A DNA stretch of 6,641 nt from an uncultured Megamonas sp. (GTDB lineage Bacteria > Bacillota > Negativicutes > Selenomonadales > Selenomonadaceae), in contig USIX01000125.1 in NCBI GenBank assembly GCA_900554895.1, forward strand, positions 1 through 6,641, given 5' to 3'. The position numbers were made by a program, and so were the translations under genes. The notes under the pieces are model-generated. The model was not told where the DNA came from. It saw only the letters and a list, made by a program, of their open reading frames with translations, and did no database searches. Positions 1 to 5,205 of the stretch are shown piece after piece. Positions within the stretch are counted from its first letter, which is position 1. Each line of letters starts with the position of its first letter.

Positions 1-775
1 ACCCTGTCGATGTCAGCCTAATTCTATTGCATCTTGCACAGAATTTATGCGTCAGAGCGGAAATAAAACCGATTGGCATTTCTGCACCGGCAAATTTATA
101 ATAGTGCGCCGGTGAATTATTTTCTGCTATTAAATTACTCTTACCAAAAACATCTGTTAATTTCTGCAAAATAATGCGCTCTTCTATTCCCAGATATTTC
201 TGCGCTACATTTATCGGCATAAGCTCAATAAAACGCAGTAAAATTTTCCTGTGCTGTGCAAAATCCGCCAGCGGAATTATCTCCTGTTCATTAATTCCCT
301 GTAAAATAACACTGTTTATTTTCAGTTTCATACCAGCTTTTTGAGCTTTATCTATCCCGTTGAGAACATTATCGATATCACCGCCGCGCGTTATCCGTGC
401 AAATAAATTCTTATTCATACAGTCCAAACTGACATTTATACTGTCAAGACCGGATTTTTTCAATTGTTCAGCCTTATTTTCCAGCAAAATACCATTTGTT
501 GTCAAAGCGACTTCTTCAATCTGTGTTAAATCTTTTATTTTTTTTATCAAATCCGGCAAATTGGGATAAAGCAGCGGTTCACCGCCTGTCAGTCGGATTT
601 TTTTTATTCCTAAAGTACAGATTAATTTTATTAAACGCCAAAATTCAATCTGCGTCAATGATTTATTTTTCTGGACGCAGCCTTTTTCCGGCATACAGTA
701 TATACAACGTAAATTGCAATCAGCTGTAAGTGATACCCGTAAATATTCTATATTACGATTAAAACTGTCTAGCAT
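1..775 (-). CDS. moaA: GTP 3',8-cyclase MoaA (radical SAM), 3' end cut by window edge
   Basis: MoaA catalyses the first step of molybdenum cofactor synthesis, rearranging GTP to 3',8-cyclo-7,8-dihydro-GTP, the substrate of MoaC; it is a cytoplasmic enzyme with two [4Fe-4S] clusters. I translated 258 residues by hand. The radical SAM cluster motif is at C20, C24 and C27 (CNLRCIYC, then MP). LTGGEP is at residues 62-67, with K59 and R61 before it, and RFIELMP lies further on. Near the cut end FCARCNR supplies C246 and C249 of the second cluster; its third Cys and the C-terminal GG tail would lie beyond base 1. The ATG has a GAGGA site 7 bases upstream (782-786). The gene begins 18 bases after the moeA stop, so the two are almost certainly cotranscribed. 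The usual TDRC before the first cluster Cys reads TADC here. The family call is very secure. Confidence 0.96.
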   Translation of the reverse strand, partial: MLDSFNRNIEYLRVSLTADCNLRCIYCMPEKGCVQKNKSLTQIEFWRLIKLICTLGIKKIRLTGGEPLLYPNLPDLIKKIKDLTQIEEVALTTNGILLENKAEQLKKSGLDSINVSLDCMNKNLFARITRGGDIDNVLNGIDKAQKAGMKLKINSVILQGINEQEIIPLADFAQHRKILLRFIELMPINVAQKYLGIEERIILQKLTDVFGKSNLIAENNSPAHYYKFAGAEMPIGFISALTHKFCARCNRIRLTSTG

Positions 776-793
776 TAAAAATCCTCATTAAAA

Positions 794-2014
794 TTATTTT
801 AAAGGAATATCCTTCCTATTTATTATAAGCTCCGCTGTAAATTCCTGTCCTTTAATCAGACAATGGCCTTTCGGCAAATACATAAATCCATTATAATCAT
901 GCAATAACGTTGAACGAGTGACTGCTTTCGGATTTATATACAGTGCATGATACGCTCCCGCCTGTTTAAAAATGTGTACCTGCAGGCAGAAATCGGCATT
1001 ATCCGGTGCCGTAAAGTCAAAATCAGCCACTGCCTTTATCCTGTCTACAACGCTTTCCGTCTGATTATAGTATTCTTCCACAATCGATTTCAGATAAAAA
1101 CGCATAGCCAGCTCAGCCCCATTCGGCGGACCGGCAATCCCCAGTACCGGCTTATTATTGAATACGGAAAAACTGGAATGTTTACCCGGCCTGCAGCCTA
1201 ATTCATAAACAAGTACCTCACCTTCCGTTTCCAGTAAATCAAGCGTAAAATCCTTTGTTCCCTTGGAAGAACCTGCATTGATTAAAACAATGTCCGCTTC
1301 CCTGCTTGCTTTCGTCAAAGCCTCTTTTATCGCCGCCTTGTCATCCGGCACGATAGGATATATTTGCAAATCCGCCTGATAGCTCTGCGCAAAACCGTAC
1401 AGCATCACACTGTTCGACTCTACATTCTTATCTGCCGGATAATCATCATTCTGCCACGAAACAAGTTCATCTCCTGTTGGCAAAAACACGATTTTCGGTC
1501 TGGCAATGACTTCAACAGATTTTACTCCGCCGGAGGCAAGCAAACCCAGCAGCGGTGGCGTTATTATCTCGTTTTTATGTACCAGAACTTCATTTTCATC
1601 AATCAGACTGCCTATCGGGTCAATAAGCTGTCCCTTTTTTGCCGGTTTTTGTAAAATCTGTAATCGTCCGTCATCAAAACGTACATCTTCAATCAGAATA
1701 ACCGTATCATAACCGGCAGGCACCACGCAGCCCGTATTGGCAAAAACATATTCTCTGCCTTCCCTCCATGTTTTCGTGTCCGGCATACCGTCTGCAAAAT
1801 CGGCAAAACGTACGCCTATACCGTCCATTTTGCTCACCGGCTGTTTCGGAAGGACAGTACGGGCTTTTATATCTGTTGCGGCCACTCTGCCTGTTGCCCG
1901 ATACAAATCAACAACTTCATACCGTCTGGAAAAACTGATTTTCCGGCGCAAAAATTTCTTCATCTCATCACGCGACGGCATAGGACCTTTTTCAACATAT
2001 TCACGATAACCCAT
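794..2014 (-). CDS. moeA: MoeA-like molybdopterin molybdenumtransferase, divergent
   Basis: MoeA inserts molybdate into MPT-AMP, the last common step of molybdenum cofactor synthesis. The 406 residues match the usual MoeA length (about 400) and domain order. SKMDG lies at 61-65 and TGCVVPAGYD at 94-103. The MoCF-binding (MogA-like) domain covers about 174-315, with TGDEL at 180-184, EADIVLINAG at 239-248, SSKGTKD at 249-255 and RPGKH at 275-279. A C-terminal beta domain follows from about 320. Several normally invariant positions differ: the GED of the IRxxGED stretch reads GSL (135-137), the GLPGNP motif reads GIAGPP (292-297), and KPGKP reads RPGKH. The start ATG has a good GAGGTGAT site (2021-2028). 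moaA follows 18 bases downstream. I am sure of the family. Whether it is the main MoeA of the cell or a specialised paralogue I cannot tell from one locus. Confidence 0.9.
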   Translation of the reverse strand: MGYREYVEKGPMPSRDEMKKFLRRKISFSRRYEVVDLYRATGRVAATDIKARTVLPKQPVSKMDGIGVRFADFADGMPDTKTWREGREYVFANTGCVVPAGYDTVILIEDVRFDDGRLQILQKPAKKGQLIDPIGSLIDENEVLVHKNEIITPPLLGLLASGGVKSVEVIARPKIVFLPTGDELVSWQNDDYPADKNVESNSVMLYGFAQSYQADLQIYPIVPDDKAAIKEALTKASREADIVLINAGSSKGTKDFTLDLLETEGEVLVYELGCRPGKHSSFSVFNNKPVLGIAGPPNGAELAMRFYLKSIVEEYYNQTESVVDRIKAVADFDFTAPDNADFCLQVHIFKQAGAYHALYINPKAVTRSTLLHDYNGFMYLPKGHCLIKGQEFTAELIINRKDIPLK

Positions 2015-2020
2015 AGTTTC

Positions 2021-2028
2021 ATCACCTC
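2021..2028 (-). promoter_or_regulatory. Ribosome binding site of moeA
   Basis: GAGGTGAT on the minus strand, close to the anti-16S consensus, placed 6 bases before the ATG at 2014. It supports this start over the internal ATG at codon 12. Confidence 0.75.
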
Positions 2029-2041
2029 ATTAAATTAAATT

Positions 2042-2058
2042 CATATTAAAATAATATG
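2042..2058. repeat. Palindrome CATATTA-AAA-TAATATG over the moeA -10 region
   Basis: Seven-base arms (2042-2048 and 2052-2058) match perfectly around a 3-base centre. The site covers the proposed -10 hexamer and runs toward the transcription start, a usual place for a repressor operator. The sequence is pure AT apart from its ends, so a chance palindrome is quite possible. I do not recognise it as the box of a known regulator. Confidence 0.4.
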
Positions 2059-2079
2059 GCACATTTTCTATGAAGCCAA
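2051..2079 (-). promoter_or_regulatory. Probable sigma-70 promoter of moeA-moaA
   Basis: On the minus strand, TTGGCT (2074-2079) and TATTAT (2051-2056) are separated by 17 bases and would start transcription near 2044, about 30 bases before the moeA start codon. The -10 lies inside a 17-base palindrome (2042-2058). No convincing terminator separates the upstream 96-residue gene, so some moeA transcription could also be read-through. This is a consensus match only. Confidence 0.5.
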
Positions 2080-2091
2080 AAAGCTTGACTG

Positions 2092-2382
2092 TTATTTTAT
2101 TTTTCCCGCAAAAAAATAGATAAGCACCGTAAGAATAATTCCCGCTATTCCGTATAAGGGTCCTTTTTCCATGAACGCATATATCGTCATAGCTATACAT
2201 ATTACCAATGCAATCGATATCTGTTTAGCGTTTTCCTTGCGATAAGCAAATGTACCGTAATCCACTCCAGCTTCTTTTTGAAAACATTCCTGACAGATAA
2301 TACGTTTTTCTCCATCTCGGGTTGTATTTACTAATGCTTTCTTTTCATCTATTTTTTTATGACAAATACTGCATTCTACCAT
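2092..2382 (-). CDS. Small membrane protein with N-terminal zinc-ribbon-like motif, function unknown
   Basis: I do not recognise this 96-residue protein as a named family. It has two CxxC pairs, C4/C7 (CSIC) and C30/C33 (CQEC), 23 residues apart, the layout of a small zinc ribbon. A charged linker (about 36-54) follows, then two hydrophobic segments at roughly 55-71 and 76-92, split by the short turn EKGP. The C-terminus is short and basic (GKIK). There is no signal peptide; the ribbon probably lies in the cytoplasm with a membrane hairpin behind it. An AGAGG site (2390-2394) sits 7 bases before the ATG, which supports the start. The gene has its own candidate promoter and a terminator hairpin in its leader. 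moeA begins 77 bases past its stop on the same strand, so partial cotranscription with the molybdenum cofactor genes is possible but not shown. It is real on ribosome binding site, composition and domain logic. Confidence 0.8.
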   Translation of the reverse strand: MVECSICHKKIDEKKALVNTTRDGEKRIICQECFQKEAGVDYGTFAYRKENAKQISIALVICIAMTIYAFMEKGPLYGIAGIILTVLIYFFAGKIK

Positions 2383-2415
2383 GATAAATCCTCTTTCATT
2401 TCATAAATACTAAAA

Positions 2416-2443
2416 CAAAAAAGACCCGCCCAAAAGCAGGTCT
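2416..2443 (-). terminator. Intrinsic terminator in the leader of the 96-residue membrane protein gene
   Basis: On the minus strand, AGACCTGC (2436-2443) pairs with GCGGGTCT (2422-2429), 8 base pairs with one G-U, around a 6-base loop, followed directly by six Ts (2416-2421 region). It lies 34 bases before the start codon of the downstream gene and about 40 bases after that gene's candidate transcription start. It could be an attenuator or the end of a short RNA of about 68 bases. Confidence 0.75.
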
Positions 2444-2489
2444 GTAATGCCAACTTCTATTTTCTTTTTTATTTTATTCTCTCAGCCTT

Positions 2490-2519
2490 ATTATAACCTA
2501 ACTCAATTCCATAATACAA
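2490..2519 (-). promoter_or_regulatory. Candidate promoter upstream of the leader terminator
   Basis: On the minus strand, TTGTAT (2514-2519) and a perfect TATAAT (2490-2495) are 18 bases apart, predicting a start near 2483. The only things downstream are the hairpin at 2416-2443 and the 96-residue gene, so this is that gene's promoter, that of a short RNA, or both. The stretch 2444-2483 is purine-rich, contains no ORF with a ribosome binding site, and shows no riboswitch fold I recognise. Confidence 0.55.
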
Positions 2520-2561
2520 TAAAAATCTATAATCTAATACCATCCGACTGAAAACAGATAT

Positions 2562-2592
2562 AAAAAAGGCTTTGCGAAAATATCGCAAAGCC
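2562..2592 (-). terminator. Intrinsic terminator of the tRNA-Ser gene
   Basis: On the minus strand, GGCTTTGCGA (2583-2592) pairs with TCGCAAAGCC (2568-2577) around a short AT loop, followed by six Ts (2562-2567). This very strong hairpin starts 12 bases past the CCA end of tRNA-Ser and so ends that transcript. Confidence 0.88.
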
Positions 2593-2604
2593 TTGAATTT
2601 ACTA

Positions 2605-2692
2605 TGGCAGAGAGGGTGGGATTCGAACCCACGGTACCTTGCGGTACAATTGATTTCGAGTCAATCACCTTCGACCACTCGGACACCTCTCC
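2605..2692 (-). tRNA. tRNA-Ser, anticodon CGA
   Basis: The 88-base gene reads 5' GGAGAGG to CCA 3' on the minus strand and carries an encoded CCA (2605-2607). The anticodon stem ATTGA/TCAAT holds the loop CTCGAAA, giving anticodon CGA for UCG codons. The long variable arm, with GGTACC-type pairing, is diagnostic of a class II serine tRNA. The T arm is GTGGG TTCGAAT CCCAC. The acceptor stem pairs fully, but the first pair is G1-U72 rather than G-C. It has its own promoter and terminator and so appears to be monocistronic. Confidence 0.95.
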
Positions 2693-2718
2693 ATTGTTCA
2701 ATCAACAGAACACAAAAA

Positions 2719-2747
2719 ATTATATCATTGATAGAAATAAAAAACAA
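2719..2747 (-). promoter_or_regulatory. Promoter of tRNA-Ser
   Basis: On the minus strand, TTGTTT (2742-2747) and a perfect TATAAT (2719-2724) are separated by 17 bases. Transcription would start near 2712, about 20 bases before the mature tRNA. The -35 sits only 4 bases after the DUF951 stop codon, so read-through from that operon would also enter the tRNA. Confidence 0.75.
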
Positions 2748-2750
2748 GCT

Positions 2751-2936
2751 TTATTTCACTATACCGCGTACCATTTTTTCAAATTTAGGACGCGGCATCA
2801 TCACAAAATGACCGCACCCTGTACATTTAATGCCAAAATCCATACCGGTACGGATAATCGTCCATGTATCGCTGCCGCACGGATGTTTTTTCTTCATGCG
2901 TACGACATCATTAACATTATACTGTACTTTTTCCAA
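2751..2936 (-). CDS. DUF951 family small protein, TTG start
   Basis: A 61-residue protein that fits the DUF951 family (YyzM-like) in length and motifs: the YNVNDVV opening (6-12), MKKKHPCGS (14-22), W25, IKCTGCGH (36-43) and MPRPKFEK (47-54). The family is widespread in Firmicutes and its function is not known to me. C20, C38, C41 and H18/H43 could bind a metal such as zinc; this is inference. The start is TTG: a TAG lies two codons upstream in frame, the next ATG (codon 14) would delete the conserved N-terminus, and AGAAGGTG (2943-2950) sits 6 bases before the TTG. The gene starts 25 bases after the stop of the cation transporter gene, so the two form a likely operon. No terminator is seen before tRNA-Ser. 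Confidence 0.9.
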   Translation of the reverse strand: MEKVQYNVNDVVRMKKKHPCGSDTWTIIRTGMDFGIKCTGCGHFVMMPRPKFEKMVRGIVK

Positions 2937-2942
2937 ATACTA

Positions 2943-2950
2943 CACCTTCT
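2943..2950 (-). promoter_or_regulatory. Ribosome binding site that fixes the TTG start of the DUF951 gene
   Basis: AGAAGGTG on the minus strand, 6 bases upstream of TTG. Together with the in-frame TAG just upstream it leaves TTG as the only start that keeps the conserved N-terminus. Confidence 0.7.
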
Positions 2951-2961
2951 TCTTATTCAGA

Positions 2962-3870
2962 TTAATTTGCTTCAGCGTAGTTTTTTTTTATAACTACTCC
3001 GTTTTTATCAACCGGTTCTGGATGAATAGTAACATCGAATTTACCCATTTTCTGTCTTATTTTATATTCTATGTCATCACAGATTTCATGCACCTTATAT
3101 AACGGCATATCCTTTTCAAAAGTTACATGTACATCCAAAAGTTTTTCTGAACCCGATTTACGCGTACGTAAATGATGGTAACCTATTAAATCCTTATGCT
3201 GCATAATTATTTCGCCGATAATTTTTTCTTCTTCTAATGACAAACTGCTATCGGTAAGTTCTCTAGCACTTTCCACTACCATTTTATAGCCTGCACGAAA
3301 AATTATCAACGCCACTACTATAGCGATAACCGGATCAAGCCACAAAAAACCGAATACTTTAATACCAACCAACCCCAGCAATACGCCAAGTGAAGTCCAT
3401 ACATCGGACTGAAGATGCAACCCATCAGCTTCAAGAGCCTGAGAATCCGTTTTTCTAGCTACAGCAATCAAACGGCGTGAGACAATAAAATTTACCACAA
3501 TCGATATAAACATAATATATATGCCGTACTGCAGAAATTCAGGATCAAGCGGCGTATTAAACTTGTTGACAGCTTCGTAAATAATGAACAGTGCTGTTCC
3601 TACAATCAGTAAAGCTTCCACTGCAGATGACAGATTTTCAAATTTGCCGTGTCCGTAATCATGTTCTTTATCCGGCGGTGCTATAGATTTTCTCACTGCC
3701 CAAAAAGCGATAAATGCTGCCACCAAATCTACACCTGAATGAATTGCTTCAGAAATAAGACTTAAAGCTCCGACATATAATCCTACTGCCAGTTTCAATA
3801 CAACAAGCAGCGTATTGGAAACAATCGACATCCAGGCCGTCTGCCGTTTCAACGCATCCATTTCAGTCAT
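2962..3870 (-). CDS. Cation diffusion facilitator (CDF) metal/proton antiporter, FieF-like
   Basis: Exports divalent metal ions (Zn and/or Fe, Cd, Co, Mn in this family) from the cytoplasm in exchange for protons and works as a dimer. The 302 residues match FieF (300) closely. Six membrane segments fill about 12-200. The transport site is H44/D48 in segment 2 (EAIHSGVD) and H152/D156 in segment 5 (ADGLHLQSD). The HDYGHGKFE loop is at 70-78. The C-terminal domain keeps H232, H248, H261 and H283, the histidine positions of the FieF regulatory zinc sites, with E285 where FieF has Asp. FieF itself has Asp-Asp in segment 2; the His-Asp pair here is as in zinc-selective CzcD/ZnT members, so zinc is my best guess. 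I chose the ATG at 3870 over one 8 codons upstream because GGAGGT (3877-3882) sits 6 bases before it. It is followed by the DUF951 gene and carries a leader hairpin. Confidence 0.93.
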   Translation of the reverse strand: MTEMDALKRQTAWMSIVSNTLLVVLKLAVGLYVGALSLISEAIHSGVDLVAAFIAFWAVRKSIAPPDKEHDYGHGKFENLSSAVEALLIVGTALFIIYEAVNKFNTPLDPEFLQYGIYIMFISIVVNFIVSRRLIAVARKTDSQALEADGLHLQSDVWTSLGVLLGLVGIKVFGFLWLDPVIAIVVALIIFRAGYKMVVESARELTDSSLSLEEEKIIGEIIMQHKDLIGYHHLRTRKSGSEKLLDVHVTFEKDMPLYKVHEICDDIEYKIRQKMGKFDVTIHPEPVDKNGVVIKKNYAEAN

Positions 3871-3876
3871 TATATT

Positions 3877-3882
3877 ACCTCC
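3877..3882 (-). promoter_or_regulatory. Ribosome binding site that fixes the CDF transporter start
   Basis: A perfect GGAGGT on the minus strand, 6 bases before the ATG at 3870. The longer reading frame starting at 3894 would place this site inside the coding sequence, so the shorter 302-residue form is preferred. Confidence 0.85.
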
Positions 3883-3931
3883 AAAATAAAACAACTGTTA
3901 CTAATTATCATTTGAAAAACTTCTATAATAG

Positions 3932-3967
3932 AAAAAATCTGCACTACTAAATAACAGTGTGCAGATT
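3932..3967 (-). terminator. Terminator-like hairpin in the leader of the CDF transporter gene
   Basis: On the minus strand, AATCTGCAC (3959-3967) pairs perfectly with GTGCAGATT (3936-3944). Three further pairs (ACT/AGT) form past a single bulge, leaving a 7-base loop. The stem runs straight into six Ts. It stands about 60 bases before the CDF start codon and just after a candidate promoter, so it could attenuate CDF expression. On the plus strand no T tract follows, so it does not look like a terminator for anything in that direction. Confidence 0.7.
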
Positions 3968-3985
3968 AATTTCCAAATTGCTATT

Positions 3986-4014
3986 ATCTTAACATATTAA
4001 AACTAAAGTGTAAA
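3986..4014 (-). promoter_or_regulatory. Candidate promoter of the CDF-DUF951 operon
   Basis: On the minus strand, TTTACA (4009-4014) and TAAGAT (3986-3991) are 17 bases apart, placing the start near 3979, only about 12 bases before the hairpin at 3932-3967. A second weaker TATTAT lies just after the hairpin T tract (near 3926-3931) and could serve as a -10 that avoids it. I see no known riboswitch in the short leader. Confidence 0.5.
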
Positions 4015-4048
4015 GACAATCTTATTATCTTTCAATGTTCTTATACTA

Positions 4049-4076
4049 TGGACAAAAATCAAATTAATGGTAATAT
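4049..4076 (+). promoter_or_regulatory. Candidate promoter of manA
   Basis: TGGACA (4049-4054) and TAATAT (4071-4076) are 16 bases apart, predicting a start near 4083 and a leader of about 27 bases. The surrounding region is very AT-rich, so other -10-like sequences, such as TATTAT just downstream, cannot be excluded. It is arranged divergently from the CDF promoter. Confidence 0.4.
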
Positions 4077-4109
4077 ATTCTTAGTATTATAAATAAAGGA
4101 CGTGAATAA

Positions 4110-5075
4110 ATGCTTTATCCTCTTAAACTCCAAGCCGCATTTAAAGATTACCTATGGGGCGGTACTCGTCTGCGTGACGAATTCAACAAACAAACTGACA
4201 TTAATCCTGTTGCCGAAAGCTGGGAACTGTCCTGTCACCATGACGGACAGAGTATAATCGAAAACGGCAGCTATGCAGGCAAAACATTAAACAATTTTAT
4301 TGAAACAGAAGGCACTTCCGTAATCGGCACTAAATCCAAAGACAAGAAAAACTTTCCTATTTTAATAAAATTTATTGATGCCAAACAAAGTCTATCCGTA
4401 CAGGTCCATCCCGATGATAACTATGCTCTCTTAAATGAAGGCGAGTCTGGTAAAACAGAAATGTGGTATGTAATGGATGCTGAACCTAATTCCACTTTGA
4501 TTTACGGATTTACAAAAGAAATATCTCACCAGGAATTTGAAAAACGTATTCATGATAATACTCTGCTGGAAGTATGCAATCAAGTTCCAATAAAAAAAGG
4601 AGATGTTTTCTTTATTGAAGCCGGTACCCTTCATGCAATCGGCGCCGGTGCACTTATTGCCGAAATTCAGCAAAGCTCCAATTCCACTTACAGAGTCTAT
4701 GATTACGGTCGCATCGGTAAAGACGGCAAACCGCGTCAGCTTCACATCGAAAAAGCTCTTGCCGTAACAAAACTGCAGCCACCGACAAGAAAACCGGAAG
4801 CTATTGCTAAATTAAACTGCTTCACCGATTACGATTTAACAATTTTAGCACAATGCCATTTGTTTAACGTCAGTCACTTTAATCTGCACGGCAACTGTAA
4901 TTTAAACGCTGACAAAGACAGTTTTCATTCCATTTTAATTCTTGATGGTGAAATGGCTCTTACTTATAATGCCGACAGTTTTACCGTAAAAAAAGGCGAC
5001 AGCCTCTTTATTCCGGCAAACATGGGCGAATACATTTTAAATGGCACAGGGGAATTTATTCTAACTACATTGTAA
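4110..5075 (+). CDS. manA: Mannose-6-phosphate isomerase, class I
   Basis: Interconverts mannose 6-phosphate and fructose 6-phosphate in the cytoplasm; a zinc enzyme linking mannose use to glycolysis and supplying mannose 6-phosphate for sugar nucleotides. At 321 residues it is the short, Bacillus-type class I enzyme rather than the roughly 390-residue E. coli type. The N-terminal LWGGTRL is at 15-21. Zinc ligands are expected at Q98 and H100 (VQVHPDD), E117 (KTEMWYV) and H175 (AGTLHAIG). The AEIQQSSNSTYRVYDYGR stretch (184-201) carries the conserved active-site Arg, R195. A second cupin-like barrel covers about 230-321. The ATG is preceded by AAAGGA (4095-4100) at 9 bases. It is transcribed alone: the CDF gene is divergent upstream, and the MFS gene is convergent downstream beyond a shared terminator. 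No mannose PTS or GDP-mannose genes are visible nearby. Confidence 0.95.
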   Translation: MLYPLKLQAAFKDYLWGGTRLRDEFNKQTDINPVAESWELSCHHDGQSIIENGSYAGKTLNNFIETEGTSVIGTKSKDKKNFPILIKFIDAKQSLSVQVHPDDNYALLNEGESGKTEMWYVMDAEPNSTLIYGFTKEISHQEFEKRIHDNTLLEVCNQVPIKKGDVFFIEAGTLHAIGAGALIAEIQQSSNSTYRVYDYGRIGKDGKPRQLHIEKALAVTKLQPPTRKPEAIAKLNCFTDYDLTILAQCHLFNVSHFNLHGNCNLNADKDSFHSILILDGEMALTYNADSFTVKKGDSLFIPANMGEYILNGTGEFILTTL

Positions 5076-5082
5076 AATAGCT

Positions 5083-5114
5083 GTTCATTTTTCTTTGGCA
5101 CAAAGAAAATGAAC
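5083..5114. repeat. Long near-perfect inverted repeat after manA
   Basis: A 15-base arm (5083-5097) and a 14-base arm (5101-5114) are complementary except for one extra T in a T/A run, with a 3-base loop (GCA). Stem ends are GTTCAT/ATGAAC and CTTTG/CAAAG. No T tract follows on either strand, so it is not a standard intrinsic terminator, and a real one follows at 5162-5205. It may be a dispersed intergenic repeat or an mRNA 3'-end stabiliser for manA. Confidence 0.65.
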
Positions 5115-5161
5115 CCAAAATTATCATCCACAATTAGAAATTTTCACAGTAGCTTCAGCTA

Positions 5162-5205
5162 TAAAAAAGGCATTGAACATTTTAGCAGTTCAATGCCTTT
5201 TTTTA
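5162..5205. terminator. Bidirectional intrinsic terminator between manA and the MFS gene
   Basis: GGCATTGAAC (5169-5178) pairs with GTTCAATGCC (5188-5197) around a 9-base loop. Six As precede the stem and seven Ts follow it, so both strands have the U tract needed to stop. It ends manA transcripts on the plus strand and MFS transcripts on the minus strand. The MFS stop codon (5203-5205) lies at the very edge of the stem's A/T flank. Confidence 0.9.

Noticed and set aside
360..729. Plus-strand open frames over moaA
   Set aside because: The minus strand encodes an unmistakable MoaA throughout. The plus-strand frames have no family features.
2444..2561. T-box or other riboswitch upstream of the small membrane protein gene
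   Set aside because: There is no T-box sequence and too little RNA between the predicted start and the terminator to hold a specifier stem.
2572..2993. Plus-strand open frames over the tRNA-Ser region, one starting MAERVGFEPTV
   Set aside because: These are antisense translations of the tRNA-Ser gene and the DUF951 gene. The GFEPTV-type opening is a familiar false protein derived from reverse tRNA sequence.
3871..3894. Eight-residue N-terminal extension of the CDF transporter
   Set aside because: It would include the GGAGGT ribosome binding site as coding sequence and has no good site of its own.
3932..4014. Manganese (yybP-ykoY) or other metal riboswitch upstream of the CDF gene
   Set aside because: The predicted leader before the terminator stem is only about 12 bases and the conserved loops of that riboswitch are absent.
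4431..4745. Minus-strand open frame inside manA
   Set aside because: It is a shadow of the well-conserved manA coding sequence, with no ribosome binding site or recognisable motif.
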